A DNA stretch of 64,000 nucleotides from Bugulina stolonifera (taxonomy: Eukaryota > Bryozoa > Gymnolaemata > Cheilostomatida > Bugulidae): the NCBI GenBank assembly GCA_935421135.1, contig OW285187.1, forward strand, positions 4,154,001 to 4,218,000, written 5' to 3'. The translations under genes and the position numbers were made by a program. The stretch's first letter is position 1. Each line of letters starts with the position of its first letter. Under the pieces are notes generated by a model, which had not been told where the DNA came from, searched no databases, and saw only the letters and a program-made list of their open reading frames with translations. Of the stretch, positions 1-11,551 are shown in pieces.

Positions 1-2592
1 AACCAATACATAACAGCGATGTGAGTAGAAATAGAGTACTGTATAACTGTGCATATATGTAACGGTTTGAGTTTAGAAAAAGGAAAAGCAAGTTTTGGAA
101 CTTCTATTAAAGCTAATAAAAAGATGTACTATAGCATAACGTGATCCATAGATTATCACTATCATTAACATGGAAAGATACAACATAAATGAGTAGCTGT
201 ATAGAGTAAGTAAGACCACTAATGAATATATTTACATACCTTGCAGCTCTTTTAATAGCCAGTGGTAGAGGATAATGATGCTGGGTAACTGGCAACAGGA
301 ACAACTAAAATATGTATAATATTTCTCAACTTATTTGAGTAGAATGGCAAAACTTTACATACCCCAAGAGGACAAGTAGGCCTTCTACATACTACAATTC
401 TACAACATTCATGACAAATTCATTCAATTCAATTTCAACTTTTAAATGCATGCAGTATCTAAGTTATTATTTATTAGAACTTGTAAAATCTGATTCTTTA
501 TCAGCAACCGAAAGATTCAATAGTATAAATTAAACTTCTTGATATATAGCCTACAGGTATAATACATGTAAAACTGCCTGTTTCACTAAGCCAATTGCAT
601 GGGCTTATATTAGCGGACTACATACATTGTAGGGGCCATTTAAAACCAATACGAGAACACTATAGCCTATAAGTTAATGTGTTACCAATGCCTAAAAATA
701 AGTAATCTGGTCTACAGAAATCGAAAGGGCAGTCACCATGTTATGTAATAAATATATCTCTGTTGTTTTTCCAGGCATGGTTTTCTGAACAGTGTAGTCA
801 GTCAGGATTCATTCAATCGCCTCATCAGTTAATCAAAACTACCATAATGCAAGCAAAACAGTATGGTGCGTTGGAGTGCAAACTAACAATAGTATTCAAA
901 TTGCTGTCAGCACAACTGCACCAGATATGTTTTCCTTAAAAGTGAGAGTCAGCTTCATTCATTTCTCAAAGAAAATATTTAGAATTGCCGGAAAAATAGG
1001 AAGATGGCAATTGTAATGGCAAGTGAAATCACTCAATTATAATCCCATGACTTTACTATAATAAAGTTTTATTTTATTATATACAAAAAGGAGGTTTCTT
1101 TTAGCATCTGCATTAGCAATTCAATTCAATACGACGAGCAAGATGAGCCCATTCTTAGTTGATTAAATTTATATAGCCTACACAAACAAAAATCTTTAAA
1201 TAATTTTATAATACAAATATGACCCTTTATTGATAGTAGTAATCATCATGACATAGTGACATATAATGATAATGATTAATAGAACAGATAAAGCTTTAAT
1301 AAACATAAATGTAAATAATATCTCATGTAATTTTACCATTTTAATTTACATGCATTATATAGTAATAAAATAATACAGTAACAGTTCGCAAAGCTTACGA
1401 AATATAACTAAAATTACCACTGGTGTGAAATTAACAAACAACAACGTTTCATGGTACACAAACTTTTCACCCGTGAAACTCAAGCGAAAATTCAACTATA
1501 GTAAAGTAATTAAGTCGAGGGTTCAGGTTTTGTTTGCTTTTTTACTTGACATCTTATAGGCAAATATAACATAAAACAATAATATAATAAAATGTAACAA
1601 TTTTATTACACATGTATTAACAATGTATAAATAAAAATATACATGTAATATGACCGCAATTATATTATTACAGTACAGCGACAGTCGACACTAAAAGCGA
1701 CTAAAATAATAATATCAATTACAACATAATCTACAGAATTTCTATCATTGTTCATATAACCATGATCTATGAATATGAAATAAAAAACAATTAATTAATA
1801 AAACAATTCATATTTTTATATATTTACGTCGATTTGGGGCTAATAACCTCAGCTCAAGTGAGTTAACATTTTACGTAAAATTCTACTGAGGGTATTAGAA
1901 ACAAAACTTTACCTGCATGTTATGTTTCTAAGCGTCCTAAAACCCTTTCTGTCACAAATCCTAGTTTCAATACGGCACTAATCGGCGGGTCACTACCAAC
2001 TATTGATGCAAAAAATACAACTTAGCGAGTAAGGTCTCTCGATTACAGATTATCCAATAGGCTTTTGCGTGTGATTCATAGCAGGAAAACTTATGCGAAA
2101 TCTTTCTTTTAGTTCCGCTTCGGCATTCAGGAGAAGACAAATCGAGTCACTTTAATGAAGAACCCTGGCAATGCTTAAATAGGCGTCAGTATTATTACCT
2201 TTCAAATACAATACAACTATAACTATGGAACAGACAACTGAAAAGCATTGGACAATAACCTTACAACAAACTCTAATACTAGTCACTACTAATAGCATGC
2301 TGATTTGAAAAGATACAAAATAAAGTCAAAATAATTGGCTATCTCAGATATTGCCTAAAACATTGCCAATATGAATAACATCTGGCAAGTGACCAATAAG
2401 CTTATTCAACAACATGGTATTTATTATACATGTACAAACTAAGAGTATACAGTAACACAGTGACTACTATGTTTGCTTCAATACAACTTGGGTTAGAGTT
2501 ACCACCAGAGATGAAACAAATCAGTGTCACTTATATGAATGAAAATATATTGACTAAAGTTATTTCTAATGCTAATGCAGTAGCATGTCCAG
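1..2592. other. AT-rich intergenic DNA, no convincing gene
   Basis: I see no ORF with recognisable protein similarity and no RNA gene. The sequence is rich in A/T runs, especially at 1020-1800. One possible minus-strand exon ends at a GTATGT donor near 239 and encodes a short peptide containing LAIKRAAR. It is treated as a finding, not a gene. The last 170 bases carry the presumed 3' UTR of TMEM208. Confidence 0.6.
2420..2425 (-). terminator. Poly(A) signal of TMEM208
   Basis: TTTATT on the plus strand reads AATAAA on the minus strand. It lies about 170 nt beyond the TMEM208 stop codon, a normal 3' UTR length. It is the first canonical hexamer I see downstream of that stop. Confidence 0.55.
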
Positions 2593-5099
2593 TTAGGCCC
2601 GTTTGAATTTAGTTTGCTTTCGTTCCATTCTGCGTTGTTTCTTTTCACTAATTTCTTCCTCTTCCGGAGCTGGTGCGAATATCCAGGGAGCAGCAACATG
2701 AACCCAGAAGAGGTAAAGTGCTCTCATAGGTGCCTGTGATATATTATTGTGATTTGATATGGTATTGATATAATGCTATTTGTATCTGCAGTATGAGCCA
2801 TTAGGTAGAATGATGCAAGGAGATGACAACTCCAAACTAATGAAGTATAATAGGTAATTAAACTAATTAATGAACACTAATTACGTAACCAATTTGTAGA
2901 GCTACATACTGATTCAGATAATTAAGTCACTTTAAAAACTCCACATTATGAATAGTATTCAGCCTTGACCATAAGTCTGTCTCAAAATGGCATTTTAAAT
3001 AGAAATGAATCCCTTTACTAACATACATGTGAGATACAACTATAATACTGTTTATAGTATCCCAAAAGACATTGTAAGGTTGAATATTTACAAGTGGCAG
3101 CATAATCTGGTTTATGAGAGCAAGCAAGCACACCATAACATGCATATATGTACTTACCAACAGTAACAAGAGCCAGCACCACTCTGAGAACATAGCTAGT
3201 ACTACTACTATAGCAGTAAGAATAGTAGCATCTTTACAATGTCTGAAACAATATGTAAAATGCTTGAACATTACACTTACATGTCAGTTGTCCCTGGCAG
3301 CAAGATAAATTAGATCAGCTGCACCCAGTAGAGACTTAAAGGTGGACTGTACTGAAATTTTGAGATTATAAACTGAATATACCATTAGAAAGCCTAGTAG
3401 CAGCTGAACCAGTTAGCACAATACCAGCTGGGCTCTATGATGTCATCATGGTACCCAGCTCTGCTAAAACTAGTGAAATACATCATTGCAGGGAGTGAAT
3501 GCCAGACCAGGCATTGTGTTATTATAAACAGAAAATTTTAATTGAGATTTTATCTTTGTTGAACTAGGCATATCACAAAACGAAAAAATGGGTATGTAGA
3601 ACAAATGCTAGTTAATATTCCTAGACAATAAAAAGTACAATTTGTTGCAAAAAAATTATCAAATGACTTTTGAGTTTGCAATTTGATTGGTCAATAGGCT
3701 ACTTGTTTATCTCATGAATAACATGCCTACTTATTAGACTGGTGTGTTGAGCATGTAGAACGTAGTACTAATAATTGCTAGCATCTGTTTTTTTGAAGGA
3801 ACACTGTATTTCTTATAAAAAATTTGTGATAACTCAATATTGCTTCTATATAGTGTGTCAGAATTGAGATAATCAAAGAAGAAGTTTTGAGAATTGACAT
3901 AAAACTAGGTGGAGATAACTCCTAATGCTGACATCACTATGGTTATTTTAGAAATTTTGGGGTTACTTTTTTGCAGTTTAGCATCTGTTAGCTACTACTA
4001 AAACAGTTTAGATATGTTTGTATAGGTATCAAGTAATACTAACATAGTTAATTTGGTGACAAAAATTCTGAAATTTTCAGTACAGTCCACCTTTAATGGG
4101 TAAGAAATCCAATAGACTCAATGCTGCATAGCTTGATACCCCAAACCCCAAGATCAAACATATATGCATGCATATATTCAGTTACATATCATCAGCATCC
4201 TCTATATACATGTATAAATTACACAGAGTTAGAGCTAGACCTATCACCACACATACACTGTAGGCATATAATATTGTAACATCTAGTAATATATATACTC
4301 ACTCTGCCATACCATTAGGCATATTAAGGTCTGTACCACAGTCTAATACCTCACCACTAGGGCTTCTTTTTACTGTAGCCATAAAAGACATGAACTTATA
4401 GGAACACCATAATATTGTAGTAGAAACGCTATGCATTGCCTACAAAACATACATGTAGATGGGCTGTATACAATCGCAAATATTTTAAGCCGAAAGTTTG
4501 AATAGAGAAGGAATGTTGGGAGAGCATATACATTGTAGAGATTACGAACATAGATTTGTGAGAACTTATAATATTATTATATAATTATATGGTATGAATA
4601 TATTATAGCAAGGAGTTCAATTTAGCATCCAAAGTCAATTTCAGACAAAGTATGGAGCTCAAAAGGTTTATTTTACAATCTTTAATAAGAGGTGAAGGAA
4701 TGGCTTGCAAAACGCTAATAACATAATGACATTAGACATTTGATGGGAATCACAATGAAGACAAAGCTTTCCTAGTGATGGCATAAACTACATCACCTGA
4801 CAGCTATTTGACTTACATAAAATGTTGTGGATAACGATCCATAGTAGAGAGACAGCTGTATGGCTACAGGTATTACCTAGAAAATATATTATATAACGAG
4901 TCATATTACATAACGACAATCAGATAAAAACAATGCTAATAATAGAATAATATGCAACAGCACGTGAGCAGCTTGGGTCACTCACCACAACGAGTATCGA
5001 GACATTCCTGTACAATTGGAGAGTTTCAGTATTCTCACTGATAATAGTTTTTTCACCACGTGTAGCCTGCTTCCCTTGCTTTGTTGTAATATTTGACAT
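2593..5099 (-). CDS. TMEM208: TMEM208 (ER membrane-insertion factor), five coding exons
   Basis: Exons in coding order: 4986-5099, 4817-4876, 4303-4439, 3158-3242 and 2593-2733. All introns are GT-AG and the phases join exactly to 537 nt (178 aa plus stop); human TMEM208 is 173 aa. Exon 1 gives a basic N terminus (GKQATRGEK) followed by SENTETLQLYRN, matching the family's conserved EENRETLKFY block. Exons 2-3 encode two hydrophobic segments. Exons 3-4 join as DLNMPNGMAE then HCKDATILTAI, which corresponds to the human [21 protein letters not shown] region. A hydrophobic stretch ending WCWLLLLL precedes the last exon, which has RALYLFWV, PWIF and a basic tail (KKQRRMERKQ), like the human lysine/arginine-rich end. 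TMEM208 (hSND2) is an ER multi-pass protein in the SND route for inserting tail-anchored and other membrane proteins. The start is the only ATG consistent with the family N terminus. Function here is inferred from homology. Confidence 0.93.
3336..4096. mobile_element. TTAA-flanked MITE (piggyBac-like), inside TMEM208 intron 3
   Basis: The element (3340-4092, 753 bp) has terminal inverted repeats beginning AGGTGGACTGTACTGAAA at the left end, with the reverse complement TTTCAGTACAGTCCACCT at the right. Each end is bordered by a TTAA (3336-3339 and 4093-4096), the target-site duplication typical of piggyBac-type elements. There is no transposase ORF, so it is non-autonomous. It makes up about 70% of its host intron. 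The superfamily call rests on the TTAA only; the usual piggyBac CCY terminus is absent. Confidence 0.75.
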
Positions 5100-5249
5100 T
5101 TTACCAGTTTAGTTACTACAATAGTGACAAATTTAATATGGTATCTTCTTTTAATGATGTTGTGAGTTTTTAGGCACTCCAAAACAAAACATCGTGAGAG
5201 GCCAGAAAATGGAGACAAAACTTGGACAACATGGTTGTAAGCTTCCCTT

Positions 5250-5350
5250 TTTAAGGTTGCTGAGTTGGTGTAGTGATAGCATGTTCTGTTCACTATGCTA
5301 GATGATTAGCTGCCATAGAGCCCCCCTCCCCCCCGGGTTCAAGCCCCAGT
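5250..5350 (+). repeat. Possible tRNA-derived SINE head
   Basis: An A-box-like TTGCTGAGTTGG near 5257 and a B-box-like GGTTCAAGCCC near 5337 have the order expected of an internal RNA polymerase III promoter. The spacing of about 80 bases is longer than in most tRNAs. The rest does not fold into a plausible tRNA. No target duplication was found. Confidence 0.3.
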
Positions 5351-7337
5351 CAGGGACTGGTATTTTCATGAATGTGTAACAAGTCTCTGACTGCTCAAAA
5401 ATGAATTCCTTGTCTAAAAAAATACATTTACAATAAAACATTAACATTATGTACATAATCTGAGATCCCTACATAAATTCAGGATCAATTTTAAAATTCA
5501 AGTTTGTTCATAGCTCTTTTACTTTTGAACTTACAGGAAAACAAATAGGCTAACAAGTAACAGATGTCAGAATTTTGAAGATAAAACAACAATTTTTATT
5601 TTCTGAATTTATTAAATTATTATTTGACTTCATTAAAATTATTTACAATAACAATAAAATTATGAATATTGTTGTGGATGTGTACACGCGACCCAGTGTA
5701 CCCCAACCACCAACGGCCGTAGCAAAGCAATCAACGAGACTACCTATGTGCATACACTTGAGAGGCAACTGCTCTTTAGATACTGTTACTGTCTAAGGCT
5801 AAACAATACTGGCTTCATTACTGTGTGCAATAGTGTATTGAATAGGATAGATGTTCACAGCACAAAAGCATGCAGCATAAAGAGAAAGAGAAGCGGTATT
5901 CAACTGCTTTTATACTAAACAAAGGACGAACAGTGTCGTTCACATTAATAGTAGGCCGTTGGCATAAAGTCGTTTATATATATAACAATAAGGCCGTTCA
6001 CAAAAGTAACGGCCAGTAGTGAAGTACTATAATTGGCTACAGACACTGATTACATAACACTAGAGTGAGGATTATATAATTAGCTACGCCTTAACTAGTA
6101 GCCTCAAGGGTCCTTTGTCAGTGCTCAGGAGCATGTCTATAACAATATAATCTAATGTTTAATTGTGTTATGAATTATATAAATATTGTTATAATAATGA
6201 TTACAAAATTATTCTTGCTCTTCTTACTCTCTTATTGATTTATAATAATATTTAATATATTAATGATATAATATAATAATAATTATAATTATCTACAATA
6301 TTTTTTATTAATTTTTAAATAATATATATATATATAACTTTATTTAATGTGCAATATATATAGTATACAGTATGTATGAATATCAGCATCATGCTTTTGT
6401 TTTTTTTTATATTCAATATTCACATATATGATATTGAAAACTTTTGAAGTCTAATAATAATTATATTTAATATTATAATTGTGATTATTACCATCAATAC
6501 ACGAATAAAATTATCATTATGACAGAGAGTAGACTTAAATTAAACTCTATCACAACTTTGAAATAGAATCAAAACTGTCTATGGATGGAATATTATATTA
6601 TAATTGCAATATATAAGATAAGTGAAACAGAGTTCTACATGAAAAAAGTGGCAAGGTCAATTAAAGGTGTCATAGGAATTAGACCAATTTCTAGAGAAAG
6701 CTTTTTAAGGATCCGAGGCTAGCTTCAAAATGATTGGTTCGTTTATTATCCTGTAAGTATTCTACCTCAAAAATGTCATGAAAAGAATAACTCCAAGATG
6801 ACAAATTGTCATGTACACTGTTTACATGTGTATTCTATTGCGCTTGAGCCTTGACTACATGCCTTCATGGCGATACAAATTTTTTATGTAGCCATATTAT
6901 GTGTTATTTCATGTGATGTGTACATGAGAAATTTTCATGTGACCAAAGTTGCATCAAATAACATGGGAATTAGATTTGTAACACTCTCATTTGCATAGAG
7001 AGACTTGAATAGCTGGTTTACAGATTTTAGAATATTCACAGGCTTACTAAGTCTCCCTGATTCCGCAGGAGACTCCCTGATTTTCAATTCAAATCTTGGT
7101 ACCTCACCCCACCCAAAATGGACACCCCCCACCCAAATGCTGAATCTCCCTGATTTTCATCAGCCGAACTTGGCAAGCCTGAATATTCATTATTGTATAA
7201 ACCTACTTATATATTTACCAAATAATAAAAAATGATATTATGACTACTATATTATACTCTAGTCATGCAGTTCTACATGAACAAGTCTCTGAGTAAGATA
7301 TAGCTTTTCACCTTCAAAATTAACCCCATTCCATGAA
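5351..7337. other. Intergenic, very AT-rich block at 6120-6500
   Basis: I found no supported gene. The 6120-6500 stretch is almost entirely A and T, with runs of TA dinucleotides. At 5981-6014 GGCCGTT and AACGGCC face each other as a short inverted repeat. At 7045-7190 there is a C-rich repeat-like patch in which the motif TCTCCCTGATTTTC recurs. The short open frames here are neither conserved-looking nor spliced into anything recognisable. Confidence 0.5.
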
Positions 7338-7343
7338 TTTATT
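7338..7343 (-). terminator. Poly(A) signal downstream of the 306-aa gene
   Basis: TTTATT on the plus strand (AATAAA on the minus strand) lies about 170 nt past the stop codon of the minus-strand 306-aa ORF. It supports that ORF being a terminal exon of a real transcript. Confidence 0.4.
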
Positions 7344-7509
7344 ATGAATCAAATATGATGTACATAATAAAATATGAGTACAAAAGACATATATATTTAA
7401 AACAACAGAGCGCACTAATACAAGAACACAATATTTGTAGCACAAGAATGTTGCAACAGATTATATTAAATTATATTCCTATGTGTTTTCAACTTCTCAC
7501 ATACAATCA

Positions 7510-8430
7510 CTAGAAACACTCATCAGGTAACTTAATTCTTACTTTCATGGAACAAGGCATGTCTCTCTTTTTTAATATAGAAGCGGGTTTAGCGTTTACA
7601 GGTAAAGAATTAGCCCTAGTCCTACACAAGGGTTCAAATGAAATAGTCTTTTCTACACATGGGTGTTTGTCACATTGACCTGGCATGAGTTCATCCATGA
7701 TTTTGCTGAAAACACTTGACGCATGTGCCTTTTCACCAGGCTTTATGGTGATTGCCTGAGAGTGTTGAATACACTGATTTAGATAGGTGTCCACACGGAT
7801 TGGTTGAACATCAGCCTCTATTTCGTCTTCTGTTTCATTCCCGTCGCTCTCAACCTCCAGTACTTTTGGTCTTCTGCCAATCTTGATGTTGGCATTGGCC
7901 TGATATTTTCTAGGTATTGTTGAGCCAAATGCTGTCTTGGGTCTATGTCTTATCTCCCCGTGTATGTAATCAAATATTACGTCTGGAGGCGACTGCCTAT
8001 ATTTGAAGGTCTTGTCCATTTTGGATTTTAAATATACGCTATCATCGATACTTCCCTCTCTTGTATGTTCACACAAAATTTCAGTAGAATTGTAACTGCA
8101 ATCGCACGGGCTTGACTTTCTGGAATTTTGTTTATTCAATTGCCGACTCACCATTCTAGCTGCTTGCGTCTCCTTGCCTAGTGATACACTCCTTTCTCTA
8201 AAATTTGGTGAATTTGTGAGAGAATTTGGTTCACGCCGAGTTACACAGGCACTTTTTGGTCGACGGTATTTGTTATCCAATGATCCAACTCTTCCAACTT
8301 CACTTCTGGAAACTGATTGACTTGGCATGTCCTGACATGCTTTTCCTGTTGGCCCCTTGACTGCACTTTGTAAGAGTGACTGACCTTCAGAGCTACTCTG
8401 TGATTTCTTTCCCTCATCTGGTTTAGTCAT
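7510..8430 (-). CDS. Unrecognised 306-aa protein with PP1-docking-like motifs
   Basis: An uninterrupted frame from ATG (8428-8430) to TAG (7510-7512). I do not recognise the family. The N-terminal half is rich in Ser, Lys, Arg and Gln and looks disordered. The middle contains DVIFDYIHGEIRHRPKTAFG and an acidic patch (residues about 195-205). Near the C terminus KTISF (residues 261-265) fits the RVxF consensus for PP1 docking and SILK (284-287) fits the SILK consensus, though in the order opposite to that usual for known PP1 regulators. There is no signal peptide or membrane segment. A splice acceptor (polypyrimidine tract then AG) sits at 8441, ten bases upstream of the ATG, with no stop between them. 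The ORF may therefore be a last exon continuing upstream, and the true N terminus is uncertain. A poly(A) signal follows at 7338. ORF length and composition make it likely to be coding. Confidence 0.7.
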   Translation of the reverse strand: MTKPDEGKKSQSSSEGQSLLQSAVKGPTGKACQDMPSQSVSRSEVGRVGSLDNKYRRPKSACVTRREPNSLTNSPNFRERSVSLGKETQAARMVSRQLNKQNSRKSSPCDCSYNSTEILCEHTREGSIDDSVYLKSKMDKTFKYRQSPPDVIFDYIHGEIRHRPKTAFGSTIPRKYQANANIKIGRRPKVLEVESDGNETEDEIEADVQPIRVDTYLNQCIQHSQAITIKPGEKAHASSVFSKIMDELMPGQCDKHPCVEKTISFEPLCRTRANSLPVNAKPASILKKRDMPCSMKVRIKLPDECF

Positions 8431-8440
8431 TTCTGCTGTC

Positions 8441-10097
8441 CTGTAAATAAATTATATAAAGTTCAAACTCATGTGTCTATATACAATGCACCTTGTAAAT
8501 GCAATAACTCAGATTCACTATTAAGCACATATAAATGGTAAGAGTATTAGCTTGAACCAATTACACACACTTTAGAGAAGGTAGCAATCCTGTTATCATG
8601 TTATTCCTTATATACCTGTTTCTAGATATGTTTATAGGTTTTGCTGTCTCCTGGCCTATAAGTGAAATGATGAATGTAGCAATGTGTGTTCTTTACTAAT
8701 AATATTTTTAATTAGTACTAGTCAATTATTCCTATTGCTCATTGGAATTGTGTTTCTCCAAATTACATAACAAAATAGTGAATAGATTTTTGCCTTAGGT
8801 GTGTAAGACAATATAATAAAGTTTTTGTTTATTGCACTCTTTGACATGTTGCTGCTGTAGCTGCTTAGTGAATAATATAATGTTGTTTGAGTGTATCATT
8901 TGGTAAATAGGTCAGTTTTTAGACTTCCAAGAACGCTGTTGCTAAAAATACTCACAATTTTATGAAGTAATGCAAATAAACAAAGTAGTCCTGGGTTTAG
9001 AGGACTTGTTAACAAATAACCATGTTTTTAAAGATCGACTATTGAACTGAACACATTTATGACATATGACTATGATGGGTCGGAACCCTAGTTATCTTTC
9101 CAGGAGGAGATAACTCTGATTCTATGTTTACAGCGCACAGGAAACATTTTACTAATCCAGTAAACATCTTCCCACTGCCTACATGTAGACAGGGTATACA
9201 GTACATGTACCATGGTGAGACAGTCTCTCAACCTGTGATCAGAGGCTATGTAGACTCTTCAATATGACCTTGAATATGACCTTGAATATGACACTATATT
9301 ATACCATCTTCAAACACAGCAGTTATGATGATGTCAACAATCGATAGATTTACTGGATACTTATGACTTTTATCGGATAAAAATAATAATCAATTTACAA
9401 CTGAAGGAACACACACATATGATTTCAGGAAAGATGGTGGATTGCTCTCCATTATATTGTTCTATATGCGAGTTCAATCTACAATAATAGCCTACATAAT
9501 AAATGTACTAAGTTATTTACATGTTGAATATTATTTTACTAAGAACCCTATATCCAAGGTAGGATTGCCCCTTGAATAGCAGAGGGTATATAACTATTCA
9601 CTTGGTGAATGACAAATAAAATAATAATTATATATGTGCATACACAAATATATGATTTGATGAAGGTGACATTATTATGCTAACTTTTTGTTAGTGACAA
9701 CTATCCTATCATATCATGTCAAATTGCATTAAATCTACACTTGTGTATGCAAAGCGTCGAATATAGATAGTTGAAGGAATCAACTTAGTCTCAACCAGGG
9801 TGGAAGAGTAACTATTTGTGAAAAGCAGTCAATAGAGAAAAACGAATATTCAAAGGCATTGGTAAGTTCTATCTGTAAATGCAAACGGTATGTATAGATA
9901 TGTTATTTGGGTATCTACATGTGGTGTTTAATTCCGGTTCCACTCCACTACATCACCTAGTCACTAAAGAGTAAAGAATTAGGTTCATGATGATTTAATG
10001 TTTTTTGAATTCAATTATTTGATGTTGAAATGTGATACATGTAATATATGCAATGTGAGTATATAATTATATACAATCATATAATTTCTGATTGCAG
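8441..10097. other. Intergenic DNA between the 306-aa gene and the sulfotransferases
   Basis: No gene was recognised. It should contain the upstream exon or promoter of the minus-strand 306-aa gene and the 5' UTR exon and intron of the first sulfotransferase, but neither can be placed. Small features: a triplicated ATATGACCTTGA at about 9261-9292 and a short hairpin around AGTTATCTTTCCAGGAGGAGATAACT (9090-9115; arms AGTTATCT and AGATAACT). Confidence 0.5.
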
Positions 10098-10120
10098 CCT
10101 AATGATCCATAAGGAGAACC

Positions 10121-11551
10121 ATGCAGCTCAAAAAAAAAAATCAACACTCTCATTGTTGCTGGTTTCTGCAGCACAATGATAGTGCTATATTTCAGCCAAA
10201 ACAGTCTAGTGCAGCGTAATTATCCACTTCAAGATTGGAAAGAACTCAGGAATACAAACACTGACCCGCTACAGACTCATGTCAATAAATCGCACTCAAT
10301 GGTAAATGGAACAGTAGCTGAAGGCATTGTTGATTGGCCAAAAGATGCGATAGCTGATAAGAGGACAAATCGTCCTACAAATGACTTAGACACATGTAGA
10401 TCTGATCTTCCAGGAGTTGAGGATTGGGTAGAGAGAATCTTCAAACAGTTCAATATCAAGTGTGGATTAAAGTCAATGCAAAGGTTAGCAGTTGCAAGCA
10501 GCACAAGTGGACCAGTTGGTGAGAACGTTACAATGATAGTATTCAAAGTTCATGAAGCTCTACAGAGTTGGAAACGTCATTCACCAGCCTTTAATAGTTA
10601 CCATGTAGATGAGGTAAACGGAGCTACCTCTCAGGATAGACCATCATTGGGGTTCATTAAAGCTTACAAAGTTGGAGGGACACTCATGTCTTCTCTACTG
10701 AACGCATATGCTTATAGTTGGCCTAGTTGGCCTAATTGGCCTATTCTTGGTGGAAAGCAGGACAAAGTATGTGTCACATTATAGGAACAGGCCATCCTGC
10801 GAACCATTTCTATGAAGATATCGTTTCTCAGCGAATTGATGTCAACTTCTGTAATGAACCGCTAGTATTCATGTTAATGAGGGATCCAATAGAAAGAATA
10901 TGGAGTGCGTATAACCACATCAGGGAGTTTCAGCCTCAATTAGGATCCATAAAAGAATTTTTATTAAGAAAGCATCCAACCATAACCCCGCCATACCAGC
11001 TACTATCACATAATGTTAGAAAAGCAATTGAACTTTCCCAAAATATTTTAATGTTATCATCAGATGAAGGAAACATGGACCTGTCTCTTATATTACTGTC
11101 TAAGAAAGCTAATCTAAGTCTGTGCGACATTCTCTATGCTCCATGTAGCGGCGGTGGTAACCTTGATTGGGCTGCCAGCAAGTGCAATGGTAAGAAGCTA
11201 AAGTTGGATAATGTATCCAGAGACGACATAATTAGACACCTCAGCTCCTCAGATGAAAGCAAGTTTTATGACATTGCAATGGAACGATTTGATCGATCAA
11301 TTCGAGAGTTTAACAAGTTTGAGTTAAAAAATACACTAAAAGAGTATCTGAGTATAAGAAAAGAAGCACAACAGGCATGTTCAACCAATCTGAGTCAGCT
11401 AGCATGGAAAAGTATGTTCATGGCCGACCCAAGAACTACGTATAATGAGAAGTTAAAAAAATGGACACTAACCACGGACCATTTATATGTCGTACATCCA
11501 CTATGGGTATGCATGCAGATGTATTGCAAGAAAAGGTATACACAACATTGA
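10121..11551 (+). pseudogene. Golgi-type sulfotransferase copy 1, two frameshifts
   Basis: This is a close tandem paralogue of the intact gene at 13013-14497. The ATG at 10121 is followed by a run of 11 A (10130-10140); one A fewer would put it in frame with the body at 10140-10774. A second break, a one-base loss relative to copy 2, lies near 10774-10780. It brings an immediate TAG in the first frame, and the C-terminal part continues in the third frame to TGA at 11549-11551. The sulfotransferase signatures survive: AYKVGGT (5'-phosphosulfate loop) and MRDPIERIWSAYNH (3'-phosphate site). A splice acceptor (TTGCAG, ending 10098) precedes the ATG, as in copy 2. The rest shows little decay: long stretches are almost identical to copy 2 and there are no other stops. 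The breaks may therefore be recent mutations or homopolymer and assembly errors. Whether it is functional is undecided. Confidence 0.75.

Noticed and set aside
2698..2852. Plus-strand mini-gene (ATG AAC CCA GAA GAG, GT donor, then a short exon)
   Set aside because: The first part is antisense to the last TMEM208 exon, and the second part lies in its intron without similarity.
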